Below are positions 10,038 to 21,248 of a stretch of DNA of 64,000 nucleotides, one piece after another. The stretch's first letter is position 1. The number at the start of each line of letters is the position of its first letter. Both the position numbers and the translations under genes were made by a program. This DNA is from Ricinus communis (taxonomy: Eukaryota > Streptophyta > Magnoliopsida > Malpighiales > Euphorbiaceae), in contig NC_063257.1 in NCBI RefSeq assembly GCF_019578655.1, forward strand, positions 26,119,939 to 26,183,938, read 5' to 3'. Below the pieces are notes generated by a model that had not been told where the DNA came from, did not search any database, and was given only the letters and a program-made list of their open reading frames with translations.

Positions 10038-11753
10038 CACCTCCTCTCTAGTTTTGATTTGACTTTAGTTTATTCATCTTTCTTTATTTATTTACTCATA
10101 TTTAGCTTTTAGTTTCTTCTTCTTATGGAATGAGGGCCTTCATACTATGAAAATTGCATGCAATCGAATATTTGAGCCTAGTGACCATATTATTTCAGTT
10201 TTCTACATTACAAAGAATTAAGTTACGAGTTCTTTCAAGAACTTTGTGGACTGATAAAGACCCGCACTAGCGAATCTAAACTTATTGCTCATATCCTTCC
10301 TTTGTTTGTGTTCTTTGTCTATCCTTGTGTTTAAATCAATTCAATTTGATCGTTATGGTTACCCATGGAAGAGAATAAAGAACTTGTGATTCTCTCCTTA
10401 TCGGATCCAAAATCCTACCTGATTCTCTTCTAATCGAATCCAAAATCCTACCTATGTTCTTATTTATTCTTTCTTTTGTTTGTCTCTTTCTAATCGATGT
10501 CTTATATGATGGTTTGATTTTATTTGGTGAGCATAAATAGGAGTATTGAGTTAAATCACTTGGAAGCGACAATTATAGACACCGCTCCAATGCATGGACA
10601 GATGCAATGAAAGAAAATTAGTTGACCAAGTATTAATATCATTCTTCAAATGATTGCGAATAAATTTCTTAGAGGAAAGAGGGAACGTCGAGAACCGAAA
10701 CATGCCCAAATATTTAGATTCATGATTTGCACCAATGGGATCTCTATCATTCCTTATTCCTCTAAGCAAGAGGACTCTTGATGACACAAGGATTGGCAAA
10801 AAGAATCATGCAAATGCAATTAAGAAGCCTAACTTGTAGTGTTGGTGATTGGCTTGATGATCAAGCAAGACGAGATGTAAATCCACGTGCGTAAGGGAGA
10901 AATCATGTTGTCTTTAATAAATCAAAGAATAATACAATGCGAGCGTTTTGATGTTTGGGACGCTTATAATGAAGTGGTTTGGATCAGAGTGTTATTAGGT
11001 AGGCTCACGCGAATTGTCCCTTATTTTTGTTAAGTTGGGTCATAAAATTTTGGACAACAAGAGTGGTTAACGAGTCCTTACGTTAATCCTTATGTCATCA
11101 GGAGTCCTTGTGCCTTGAGGAACAATGAATGATGGAGATCCTATATTTTATGAACCAGCTTAAAGAAAACAAGGGGAAATTCATATGGGCCTACCTAATG
11201 AGACTCCAAACCAAATTACTTAATTATTTGTATCCCAAAGATAAAAAAAAACACTCGCAACCCTGATTATATTACGCTTGGATTCATTGATAACATTATG
11301 ATTTCTCCCTTATGTGAGTTGATTTACATCTTGTCCTGCTTGATCTTAAAGCTAAGCCCTAATGCCACTAGTCAAGCTTATCAATTGCATTTTCATAATT
11401 CCTTATGCCAATCCCTGTGCCATCATGTGTCATCATGCCTAGGGGAATAAGGAATGATGGAGATCCTAATGGTGCAAATCCTGAAATCAGAATATTTGTT
11501 CGTGACTCCATTCTCATTATTTTCTCTTTTCTTCAAAAGATTCGTCTACAAGCATTTGGAGAATGATATCAATACTAGCTCAACTAATTTTCTTCTATAT
11601 ATTCCTCTAAGCATTGGGTCGGTGTCTATAATTGCCGCTTCCACGCACTTTCACCTAATAGTCGTGTTTATGCTCTCCAAATAAAATCAAACCATCATAC
11701 TAGATAGAGATTAGAAAGAGAGACACAAAAGAAACAGACAAAATGAGAATATA
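10038..11753. repeat. R1 repeat: full minus unit, inverted junction, then plus units
   Basis: R1 is a ~1.0-kb repeat unit that I do not recognise. In plus orientation its landmarks in order are AATTTTATGAGCC, CTCCCTTA, GAGTCCTCGTGCC, GAATGATATCAATACT, AACACTCGTGTTTATG, AATGAGAAYATAGGTAGG, CTTTATTCTCTTCCAT, CTCATTAGCCTCAAGTATT, GAATAAATAAATAAA and GAGTTGACTGGTCAAC, after which the next unit begins. Here a nearly full minus-strand unit runs 10038 to about 11075, meets a head-to-head junction, and is followed by plus units up to 11753, where Tek1 is inserted. Only short, non-conserved frames are present. Unit spacing elsewhere (for example 26640 to 27640) supports ~1 kb. Confidence 0.78.
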
Positions 11754-13441
11754 TGTAACGCCTGCATTCTCTCAACATACATGTTATGTGCATTTACATT
11801 TAATCATTGGGCATATGATGGTATATTAATAATATTTTTATTTTATGGGAACAGATATATATTAATTATAAGTAGAGAATAAGAAGCATGATATTAGATT
11901 ATTAATTTAGATAAGTTGATTAAGTACTTGGGTTATGTGTATTAAGCCTTAAGACTTAATTGAACCAATAGTTGAAGGTTGGGTAAATAGATTGGACTTA
12001 AAAGATTCAATTAAAAGTTAGTACCTATATATGGTTAGTAAGAATTAATTTAGGATGATAAAACTAGTTTAAGTAGGTGGTGGCATTGAGAGATGAATCT
12101 TGGAAATTGGAACCATGAGCAAGCTCATTTTACCTCTTCATTTCTCTAAAATTCGTACATGGCCAAAAAACACAAAATTTGGAATAAGAGAGAGGAGTGG
12201 AATACCTAGAAAAACTTAAGATTAAGATAGGATTTTGCCAACTATTGAAGGAGCCAAGCTAAAGCTAAAGGATTTAAGCATATTAGCAACCCAAAAGCTG
12301 AAATTGGTAAGTTGTTACTTGAGTGTTATTAATTTGTCATTAGGGTTCTTGATTACAAATTGGAAAAACATCATTTAATGCTCTCATTGATTAATTAAAG
12401 GTCTGATTATCATAAATTAGTAGAGTATTGAATGATTGCATAGAGATTAAGCTTGATTTAAGTTTAAGTATGTCAAGATAGAAAACTGTCAAAATTCCAG
12501 CAACCTTGATGTTCTGTATTTTAGGCATAACATGGGCTATATGAGTCCAAATTAAGCTTAATTGGTGTCTATGGAAATTTTGAAGAGTCCTCTATAACTT
12601 TGTCGTTTTGTGATTTCGCTATTTTTTCCGTTTTGGTTGCTTAAATTGAGCAAACAGATTTCTGCTCGGGTACAACTAGCCGTATGACCCTTGCTCAGTA
12701 ATTTGAAGATAATTAAATCTATAGACGTCCGAATTGAGTAATTCTTTTTGGAGATGAAACTAGACGCATAGATGGATATGTCTATTTAATATGAAATTTT
12801 TGTATTAAGCCAATTTTGCCCAGCAATAAATATACCTTGGTACTAAATTCTGTCTAGAAAACAGAGATGTTGGAGATTAGTTTTATGCAGTTTATTTGAT
12901 GTTAATTTAAGTTAAATTGGTATTTAACTAGATGGAAAATGTTTCTATGATATTAAAACAATAATTGAGAGTCTTAGAGGAAGAGTTAATATGAATTAGA
13001 GAGGGGATGATCTTGTAATGCATTAGAACTAGCATTTACATGAATATTTGGAATATGCATGAAATGTGAATTGATGAATGTGTTGACAGTGCACTCAAAG
13101 GCCCTGGAAAGGAAGTTGTGGAGAAAGGAGGTTCTTATATGCTAAAGGAATAAGTGTATTTTGAGTAAGTAAATAGTTAATATTTGCTATGTTTATATAT
13201 TTAATCAAATATTCCGCGAATGGTTGTGTTTGCTTAATATTGTGTTATGTTTGAATGAATGAGATGGAAATGATTGGTGTTGAGTGGAACAATTGTTATT
13301 GCTTGAATATGATATAAGTGAAATGATTGAATTGTGATGTTAAGTGCATATGTACATGTGAATGGTGGATTCCCCTGTGAAAAAAAAAAAATATATATAT
13401 ATATATATATAAAGCCTTGGGAGGCTAAAGCCTAGAGAGGC

Positions 13442-13449
13442 TATAAAAG
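13442..13449 (+). promoter_or_regulatory. Candidate LTR TATA box
   Basis: TATAAAAG in GAGGCTATAAAAGTG, about 1.69 kb into the LTR. It is conserved in the 3' LTR at 20609-20616. The corresponding site in both Tek2 LTRs reads TATAGAAG. Position and sequence suit the start of R, but no transcript evidence is available. Confidence 0.5.
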
Positions 13450-13457
13450 TGTATAAT

Positions 13458-13513
13458 GTGAGGATGAGGCGGAGCAGCTTACGTGTGCGATAGGTGAGGA
13501 TGAGGCGGAGCAG
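13458..13513 (+). repeat. 20-bp direct repeat in the LTR
   Basis: GTGAGGATGAGGCGGAGCAG occurs at 13458-13477 and again at 13494-13513, 36 bases apart and just downstream of the TATA-like box. The pair is conserved in the other three LTRs of the family in this window (about 20626, and on the minus strand near 42815 and 49955), with minor changes. It may be a regulatory duplication; that is inference. Confidence 0.7.
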
Positions 13514-14084
13514 CACATTAAAGGGGATCCACAAGCCGTGAGAACTAATAATAATTGTTGAATTGTATTTTTTTTTCTATGATGGTTGTAATGAATTGAG
13601 TAGAATGGTATGAATTTATGCCTAAACTATGAATCATGGAAAGTTATGTGATTGGGTGGAAATTGTATTAAGTGTATGTGATATAGATTATGTTGATTAT
13701 TTATTTACCGAAATGGAGGCTCACCCCTCTCCAAAATTTTTCTTTTCAGGTTTGTAAATAGTAGTGCATCCGTTGGTTGTATGCGAAGTCTAGCTTTTAG
13801 CAGCCCACAGTTGGGCCAGTTTTGTGGAGTCTCCTCCTGATGCATTTTGTATGCAGTTATGTGATGTATATAGAAGTGTGCCTTGTAAGGCATAAGAAGA
13901 TGTTTGAAATACTTGTTAAATGATGTTTAAGTATAATCATATGTTTATATGTTAATAACCTTGTGTCTTGATTCTTAACAATCTGCATATTGACCTATCT
14001 ACATGTAGTATATAGTCTACGACGCTTGTATGTTTTCTGGCTAATGTCTATTGGTTAGCATGTAATGGGGGTGTGACATTGTAG

Positions 14085-14096
14085 TGGTATCAGAGC
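14085..14096 (+). promoter_or_regulatory. Tek1 primer-binding site (initiator-Met tRNA)
   Basis: TGGTATCAGAGC, six bases after the LTR end. It is the standard plant chromovirus primer site complementary to the 3' end of initiator methionine tRNA, and is intact here. Confidence 0.9.
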
Positions 14097-14196
14097 AGGG
14101 ATTAGATTCATTGGGAGTAGATTCATGTTGCACATCATTAAGCATATAACATATGTTCTTTTAACTTGACTGAGTATTTGCATTTCATATATATAG

Positions 14197-15054
14197 ATGG
14201 AGAGACAAGGAGAACACGCAACTGGCCCAGATAAGTCATTAGAGTCTGTGCATGGTCATGAAAATGCATCTGAACATGATCAACATGATGAGCATGAGCT
14301 ACATTCTGAAAATGCTGCACAATCGAATGTACAAAATGTTATGGAACAGTTTATGGATTTTCTGATGCAACGGGTAGCTCGATAACAAGCACCGGCACCT
14401 CAGACTCAACAATAAGAGGTTGTGATAGATAAGAATTATGAAAGGGTTAGGAAACAAGGTGCTAATGTTTTTCAGGGTACTACTGATCCTGTTGAGGCTG
14501 AAGAATGGTTACCAACTACAGAAAGGGTGTTGGACAGATTTAATTGCACATCAGAACAAAGGCTTCTATATGCAGTGTCTTTAATAGAAAAAGATGCACT
14601 TGATTGGTGGGAAACAGTTTTAAGAAGCAAAGATCGACTAATCACTTTAACTTGGAATGATTTCTTGAGAGAATTTGCTAAGAAGTATACTCCAGAAATT
14701 TATAGAGACAGAAAGAAGCTTGAATTTCTTCAGTTGAAACAGAATGATATGTCAGTTGCAGAGTACGAAGTTCAATTTGTGAGATTATCTAAGTATGCAC
14801 CAGAAGAAATAGCCACTCAAGAACTGAAAAGGAAGAAATTTGAGATGGGTTTGAGGCTTGACATTCGTGAGAAAATGGCAGTGAAACCTCAGAATAACAA
14901 TGCCTCAATTGAAGCTGCTTTGAGAGCTGAAGAAACATCATTTGAAAGGAATACTATGGAAGCTAAAAAGAAGAAGATCATTGGTACTTATAATAATCCT
15001 CCAAGACATATTAGTATTTCTTCGCCCGGAGGCTCTAATTCACAAATGGAGTAG
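14197..15054 (+). pseudogene. Tek1 gag (capsid part)
   Basis: Start ATG at 14197 (MERQGEHATGPDKS), the position matched in Tek2 at 49269. The first 62 codons end in a TAA (14383), with a second TAA about 30 bases on. The Tek2 bases at both sites read CAA, so both stops are C to T changes. From 14422 a 210-residue frame gives the retrotransposon gag domain: FQGTTDPVEAEEWL, LYAVSLIEKDALDWWETV, FLREFAKKYTPEIYRDRK, then FLQLKQNDMSVAEYEVQFV and LRLDIREKMA. It ends at TAG 15052 before the zinc knuckle. Gag packages element RNA. Confidence 0.88.
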
Positions 15055-15139
15055 TTATCGTGGACGAGGGTTTGGTGGTCGGGCCTCGTAGATCCTCCAC
15101 AGTACCTTATAGTAGAGGTGGATACAATTCATCCGGGAC

Positions 15140-15877
15140 TTGAGGGAGGACAAGTTTCAGCCAGAGGGTTTGCTCCCTGTTTGTCCCACGTGCAACAGGA
15201 GACATACTGGAGAATGTTGGGGACCTAGACCAGTAGTATGTTTTACTTGTAGTAGGCCAGGACATTATTCTAGAGATTGTCCTATGAGAAGAAATAATGC
15301 TGGAGAATCTTATACAGTGGGTCAGAGTAGTGTTGGTGAAAATATTCTAGTTGGTTCAGGCAGAGGCAGAGGAAGAGGTGGCAGAGAAGGTTTAACTATT
15401 TCAGCAACACCATCACAACAGATTGGTCAACCACAAGCACAAGCTAGAGTATTTGCTACTACTAGAAATGAAGCATTTGTAGCACCTGAAATTGTTACTG
15501 GTATACTTTCTATTCATGATTCTGATGCACATGTTCTTATTGATCCTGGATCCACATGTTCATTCATATCACATGATTTTGCATCGCATGTTCATGCTAA
15601 TATAGAGGCATTAGGTTATGATATATATGTATCTATGCCTGCTGGGGGTATTATCACAGTAAATACGATAGTGAGATCATGTCTTGTAGTAGTAGATAGT
15701 GTCAAACTACATGCAGATTTGGTTGTTATTAATCTTAGAGAGTTTGATGTTATTTTGGGGATGGATTGGTTGTCAAGAAATCATGCTATTGTTGATTGTA
15801 AAACGAAGGAAGTGGCTATGGAAATACAAGGAGAAATGAAAATAGTAATGGTGGTACGAAAGGAAGACAATTCCTAA
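15140..15877 (+). pseudogene. Tek1 gag zinc knuckle and aspartic protease
   Basis: A 245-residue frame. Residues ~34-47 form the CCHC knuckle CFTCSRPGHYSRDC (C-x2-C-x4-H-x4-C). A Gly/Arg-rich stretch (GRGRGRGGRE) follows. The protease motif HVLIDPGSTCSFISHDFA sits near residue 130, with LREFDVILGMDWLSRNHA further on, the usual second retropepsin landmark. The active triplet reads D-P-G, not D-S/T-G. Tek2 has the same, so it belongs to the family rather than to decay of this copy. The frame is open but separated from gag by a stop. Confidence 0.87.
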
Positions 15878-15987
15878 TTGTTTGATTTCAAAGGATCGCT
15901 TGTCAGTTAATTAAAAATGGATGTGAAGCATATCTAATTAGTTATATAGATACTACTAAGGTCAGTCCAGGGGTATTAGACATTTCA

Positions 15988-16819
15988 GTGGTCAAAGAAT
16001 TTCCTAACATATTCTTAGATGATTTGCCTGGTTTGCCACCAAATCGAGAGGTTGATTTTGAGATTGACATCATCCCTAGTACTGCACCTATTTCCATTGC
16101 ACCATACAGAATGGGTCCATTAGAATTGAAAGAATTAAAGAAGCAATTAGAAGAGTTACTTGATAAACGTTTCATCAGGCCAAGTACTTCACCTTGGGGA
16201 GCACCAGTTCTGTTTGTGAAGAAAAAGGGTGGTAGTATGCGATTATGTATTGATTATAGGCAATTGAATAGGATTAAAATGAAGAATAAATATCCATTGC
16301 CGAGAATTGATGATTTGCTTGATCAGTTAAAAGGTGCAACTGTGTTCTCTAAAATTGATTTAAGATCAGGTTATTGGCAACTCCGGGTTGAAGAGAAATC
16401 TATTGCCAAGACAAAGATTCGGAACAAGGTATGGGCACTATGAATTTATTGTGATGCCATTTGGTTTAACAAATGCTCCTGCTGCTTTTATGTTACTGAT
16501 GAACAAGACTTTCCAGCCATATTTAGATCACTTTGTTATTGTGTTCATTGATGATATTCTGATTTACTCTAGAAGCTTAGAAGAGCATGAACAACACTTG
16601 AGAATTGTTTTACAGATTTTGAGGGAAAAACAGTTGTATGCAAAATTCAACAAATTCGAGTTTTGGATGGAGGAAATTGCATTCTTAGGGCATATTATTT
16701 CTAAACATGGAGTGCAACCAGATTCATCAAAGATTAAAGCAATTATTGAATGGGAACCGCCTAGAAATGTTTCCCAAGTTCAAGTTTTCAAGTTACCGGC
16801 TATTATAGAAGATTTGTAA
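15988..16819 (+). pseudogene. Tek1 reverse transcriptase
   Basis: The frame 15988-16443 covers [38 protein letters not shown] and [17 protein letters not shown] one-base gain relative to Tek2 near 16410 shifts the frame. A second frame (16388-16819) continues with [15 protein letters not shown] and the catalytic [12 protein letters not shown] (xxDD as FIDD), then the thumb. It ends after a short deletion relative to Tek2, where GLAGYYRRF should follow. Both halves are otherwise highly conserved. RT makes cDNA from the element RNA. Confidence 0.9.
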
Positions 16820-16854
16820 AAGATTTTTGAGTTATTGCTAAGCCTCTCATAGCT

Positions 16855-17310
16855 TTGTTAAAGAAGAATGTGCCATTCCAGTGGACTGAGTTGTGTGATC
16901 AAAATTTTCAAGAGTTGAAGAAAAGGCTTACTACTACACCGATACTCGCATTGCCATCTGAAAATGGAGGTTATGTTATATATACTGATGCTTCTAGGCA
17001 AGGACTTGGATGTGTCTTAATGCAGCATGGGAAGGTTATAGCTTATGCTTCAAGACAATTACGACCTCATGAGCTGAATTATCCTACGCATGATCTTGAA
17101 TTAGCAGCTATTGTACATGCATTGAAGATATGGCGACATTATTTATATGGGGAGACATTTCAGATATTTACTAATCATAAGAGTTTGAAATATATCCCTA
17201 CGCAAAAATAGTTGAATCTGAGACAACGAAGATGGATTGAGCTTTTGAAGGATTATGATTGCACTATTGATTATCATCCTGGAAAAGCAAATGTTGTTGC
17301 TGATGCTTTA
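16855..17310 (+). pseudogene. Tek1 RNase H
   Basis: The frame 16855-17211 gives [20 protein letters not shown] (first Asp), [20 protein letters not shown] (Glu), then [17 protein letters not shown]. The last motif normally reads TDHKSLKY, so a catalytic Asp is Asn here (G to A). A TAG stop follows, where Tek2 has a Glu codon. The domain ends downstream with [17 protein letters not shown] at 17212-17310. RNase H removes RNA from the RNA-DNA hybrid. This copy is predicted inactive. Confidence 0.88.
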
Positions 17311-18327
17311 AGTAGGAAGTCAGTGGAAAATTTTTCAAGTATGATTTGTTACAATGTGGAATATTTAGTTGCACTTAGAGCTATGGATGTGAATTTTTAT
17401 GTTTATGACGATGATCTGTTAGCCACATTACAAGTAAAGCCTTTGATTGGAGATAAAATTAAAGACACACAGTGTGAAGATTCTTATTTGCAAAGGATGA
17501 AGGGTAGAGTACAAGAAGGAAAGAATACACAATTTGTGTTGAAAGATGATGGTGTGTTATTGAATAGAAATCGTGTATGCGTACCTAATGTAGGGGATTT
17601 GAGAAAGGAAATCATGCATGAAGCGCACTATGCACCTTATGCAATGCATCCTGGAAGTACCAAAAGGTACAAAAATTTGAAGCCTTATTATTGGTGGCCG
17701 ACAATGAAGAAGGATGTGGCAGAATTTGTGAGTAAGTGTTTGACATGTCAGCAAGTGAAAGGAGAGCACCAGGCACCTGCAGGTAAACTTCATTCTTTAT
17801 CTATACCTGTGTGGAAGTGAGATAAGATTACTATGGATTTTGTTAGGGGATTGTCGCGTACATTTAACAAGCATGGTGCTATTTGGGTAATTGTTGATCG
17901 ACTTACTAAATGTGCTCATTTCTTACCTGTGAAGCAAACAGATTCACTTGATAAACTTGCTGAATTTTATATTTCTGAGATTGTTAGATTGCATGGTGTG
18001 CCAATATCTATTGTATCAGATAGGGATCCCAGATTTACTTCTCGTTTCTGGGAGAGTTTGCAGAAAGCATATGGTACTAAGCTTCATTTCAGTACAGCTT
18101 TTCATCCTCAAACAGATGGGCAATCAAAAAGAACTATTCAGACATTAGAAGATATGATGAGGGCTTGCACACTTGAGTTCAAGGGTAACTGGGATGATTA
18201 CATACCACAGATGGAATTTGCGTATAACAACAGTTTTCATTGTAGTATCGGTATGACTCCTTATGAAGCTTTATATGGGAGGAAATGTAGAAGTCCAGTA
18301 TGCTGGGATGTTGAAGGTTTAAGATAG
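17311..18327 (+). pseudogene. Tek1 integrase (zinc module and catalytic core)
   Basis: The H2C2 module is clear near 17610-17765 ([13 protein letters not shown]...CLTCQQVKG). A TGA (17818) interrupts before the core; Tek2 has TGG there. The core at 17833-18327 includes [20 protein letters not shown] with the first Asp, [13 protein letters not shown] with the second, and [18 protein letters not shown]. The last motif is GQSER in Tek2 and related elements, so the catalytic Glu of the D,D(35)E triad is Lys. The core ends at TAG 18325, where Tek2 has CAG. Integrase would insert cDNA; this copy cannot. Confidence 0.9.
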
Positions 18328-18342
18328 CTTGAAGGTCCAGAA

Positions 18343-18933
18343 TTGGTACAAGAAACAGTGGATAAAATAGAGATAGTTCAAAAGAATTTGAAAGTAGCAC
18401 AGGATAGACAAAAGAGTTATGCTGATTTGCATCGAAGGGAAATGGAATATATTCTGGGTGATAAAGTTTTCTTGCGAGTATCACCGTGGAAAGGAATATT
18501 AAGGTTTGGTAAACAAGGGAAATTGAGTCCGAGGTATGTAGGTCCTTATGAAATTATTGAAAGAGTTGGACCATTGGCTTATAGGTTAGCATTACCTACA
18601 GAGTTATCTTCTAATCATGACATTTTTCACGTTTCTATGTTGAGGCGATATAGATCAGATCCTAGTCATATCATTCTAGAGACAGAGATAGAAATCACAG
18701 AAAAGTTGACATATGTGGAAGAACTGATTGAAATTCTTGATCGAAGGGTTAAGAAATTGAGAAATAAAGACATTCCTATGGTCAAAATTAAGTGGAGTCA
18801 TCATTCACCAAGAGAAGCAACTTGGGAAGTAGAAGAGCATATGAGACAGAAGTATCCGCATCTATTCCATTGTAATGTTGGTGAGTTATTAAAATTTCGG
18901 GGACGAAATTTCATAAGGAAGGGAGAGTTGTAA
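18343..18933 (+). pseudogene. Tek1 integrase C-terminus with chromodomain-like tail
   Basis: A 196-residue open frame. [18 protein letters not shown] and [20 protein letters not shown] form the GPY/F region of the integrase C-terminus, followed by [15 protein letters not shown]. The last ~70 residues ([19 protein letters not shown] then [21 protein letters not shown]) match the chromodomain of Tekay-type chromoviruses. Part of the classical aromatic cage is missing, as in group II chromodomains. Chromodomains in this lineage direct integration toward modified chromatin. The stop codon (18931-18933) lies inside the 3' LTR. This segment is intact, but it is cut off from the core by the stop at 18325. 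Confidence 0.88.
18915..18927 (+). promoter_or_regulatory. Tek1 polypurine tract
   Basis: AAGGAAGGGAGAG, one base before the 3' LTR start. Tek2 has the identical tract at 44563-44575 on the minus strand. It also encodes the last residues of pol. Confidence 0.88.
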
Positions 18934-21248
18934 CGCCTGCATTTTCTCATCATACATGTTATGTGCATTTACATTTAATCATTGGGCATATGATGGTATA
19001 TTAATAATATTTTTATTTTATGGGAACAGATATATATTAATTATAAGTAGAGAATAAGAAGCATGATATTAGATTATTAATTTAGATAAGTTGATTAAGT
19101 ACTTGGGTTATCTGTATTAAGCCTTAAGACTTAATTGAACCAATAGTTGAAGGTTGGGTAAATAGATTGGACTTAAAAGATACAATTAAAAGTTAGTACC
19201 TATATATGGTTAGTAAGAATTAATTTAGGATGATAAAACTAGTTTAAGTAGGTGGTGGCATTGAGAGATGAATCTTGGAAATTGGAACCATGAGCAAGCT
19301 CATTTTACCTCTTCATTTCTCTAAAATTCGTACATGGCCAAAAAACACAAAATTTGGAATAAGAGAGAGGAGTGGAATACCTAGAAAAACTTAAGATTAA
19401 GATAGGATTTTGCCAACTATTGAAGGAGCCAAGCTAAAGCTAAAAGATTTAAGCATATTAGCAACCCAAAAGCTGAAATTGGTAAGTTGTTACATGAGTG
19501 TTATTAATTTGTCATTAGGGTTCTTCATTACAAATTGGAAAAACTTCATTTGATGCTCTCATTGATTAATTAAAGGTCTGATTATCATGAATTAGTAGAG
19601 TATTGAATGATTGCATAAAGATTAAGCTTGATTTAAGTTTAAGTATGTTAAGATAGAAAACTGTCAAAATTCCAGCAACCTTGATGTTCTGTATTTTAGG
19701 CATAACATGGGTTATATAAGTCCAAATTAAGCTTAATTGGTGTCTATGGAAATTTTGAAGAGTCCTCTATAACTTTGTCATTTTGTGATTTCGCTATTTT
19801 TGCCGTTTTGGTTGCTTAAATTGAGCAAACAGATTTCTGCTCGGGTACAACTAGCCGTATGACCCTTGCTCAGTAATTTGAAGATAATTAAATCTATAGA
19901 AGTCCGAATTGAGTAATTCTTTTTGGAGATGAAACTAGACGAATAGACGGATATGTCTATTTAATATGAGATTTTTGTATTAAGCCAATTTTGCCCAGCA
20001 ATAAATATACCTTGGTACTAAATTCTGTCTAGAAAACAGAGATGTTGGAGATTAGTTTTATGCAATTTATTTGATGTTAATTTAAGTTAAATTGGTATTT
20101 AACTAGATGGAAAATGTTTCTATGATATTAAAACAATAATTGAGAGTCTTAGAGGAAGAGTTAATATGAATTAGAGAGGGGATGATCTTGTAATGCATTA
20201 GAACTAGCATTTACATGAATATTTGGAATATGCATGAAATGTGAATTGATGAATGTGTTGACAGGTACTCAAAGGCCTGGAAAAGAAGTTGTGGAGAAAG
20301 GAGGTTCTTATATGCTAAAGGAATAAGTGTATTTTGAGTAAGTAAACAGTTAATATTTGCTATGTTTATATATTTAATCAAATATTCCGCGAATGGTTGT
20401 GTTTGCTTAATATTGTGTTATGTTTGAATGAATGAGATGGAAATGATTGGTGTTGAGTGGAACAATTGTTATTGCTTGAATATGATATAAGTGAAATGAT
20501 TGAATTGTGATGTTAAGTGCATATGTACATATGAATGGTGGATTCCCCTGTGAAAAAAAAAATATATATATATATATAAAGCCTTGGGAGGCTAAAGCCT
20601 AGAGAGGCTATAAAAGTGTATAATGTGAGGATGAGGCGGAGCAGCTTACGTGTGCGATAGGTGAGGATGAGGCGGAGCAGCACATTAAAGGGGATCCACA
20701 AGCCGTGAGAACTAACAATAATTGTTGAATTGTATTTTTTTTTCTATGATGGTTGTAATGAATTGAGTAGAATGGTATGAATTTATGCCTAAACTATGAA
20801 TCATGGAAAATTATGTGATTGGGTGGAAATTGTATTAAGTGTATGTGATATAGATTATGTTGATTATTTATTTACTGAGCTGGAGGCTCACCCCTCTCCA
20901 AAATTTTTCTTTTCAGGTTTGTAAATAGTAGTGCATCCGTTGGTTGTATGCGAATTCTAGCTTTTAGCAGTTCTGTCAGGTTGGGCCAGTTTTGTGGAGT
21001 CTCCTCTTGATGCATTTTGTATGTAGTTATGTGATGTATATAGAAGTGTGCCTTGTAAGGCATAAGAAGATGTTTGAAATACTTGTTAAATGATGTTTAA
21101 GTATAATCATATGTTTATGTGTTAATAACCTTGTGTCTTGATTCTTAACAATCTGCATATTGACCTATCTACATGTAGTATATAGTCTACGACGCTTGTA
21201 TGTTTTCTGGCTAATGTCTATTGGTTAGCATGTAATGGGAGTGTTACA
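18929..21248 (+). repeat. Tek1 3' LTR (2,320 bp)
   Basis: Starts TGTAACGCCTGCATTTTC and ends GGGAGTGTTACA, followed by the target duplication ATATA. It keeps the TATA-like box at 20609 and the 20-bp direct repeat. The differences from the 5' LTR are scattered, apart from tight clusters near 13083/20255, 13710/20877 and 13803/20970. Confidence 0.95.

Larger units (their letters stand above)
11754..14078 (+). repeat. Tek1 5' LTR (2,325 bp)
   Basis: Starts TGTAACGCCTGCATTCTC and ends GGGGTGTGACA. It aligns end to end with 18929-21248. It contains a poly-A/AT microsatellite (about 13381-13411), a TATA-like box, and a 20-bp direct repeat (13458 and 13494). Confidence 0.95.
11754..21248 (+). mobile_element. 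Tek1: complete Tekay/Del-type chromovirus LTR retrotransposon
   Basis: A 9,495-bp element bounded by TG...CA LTRs with a perfect 5-bp target-site duplication ATATA (11749-11753 and 21249-21253). Joining the flanks recreates the R1 sequence AATGAGAATATAGGTAGG, which is present uninterrupted at 22261 and 24180. Order: LTR, initiator-Met primer site, gag, protease, RT, RNase H, integrase, chromodomain-like tail, polypurine tract, LTR. The LTRs differ at about 40-45 positions by eye (near 1.8%), so insertion was fairly recent. Long LTRs and a C-terminal chromodomain-like region fit the Tekay/Del lineage. The coding region carries many stops and frameshifts, so it is non-autonomous now. Confidence 0.95.

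Noticed and set aside
13381..13411. Poly-A/AT run as a candidate TATA region or origin
   Set aside because: A simple microsatellite that varies in length between the LTRs; TATAAAAG just downstream is a better box.
13340..13534. Small minus-strand frames in the Tek LTRs, repeated at 20513-20701
   Set aside because: They recur only because the LTRs are copies; they contain the AT microsatellite and have no protein features.
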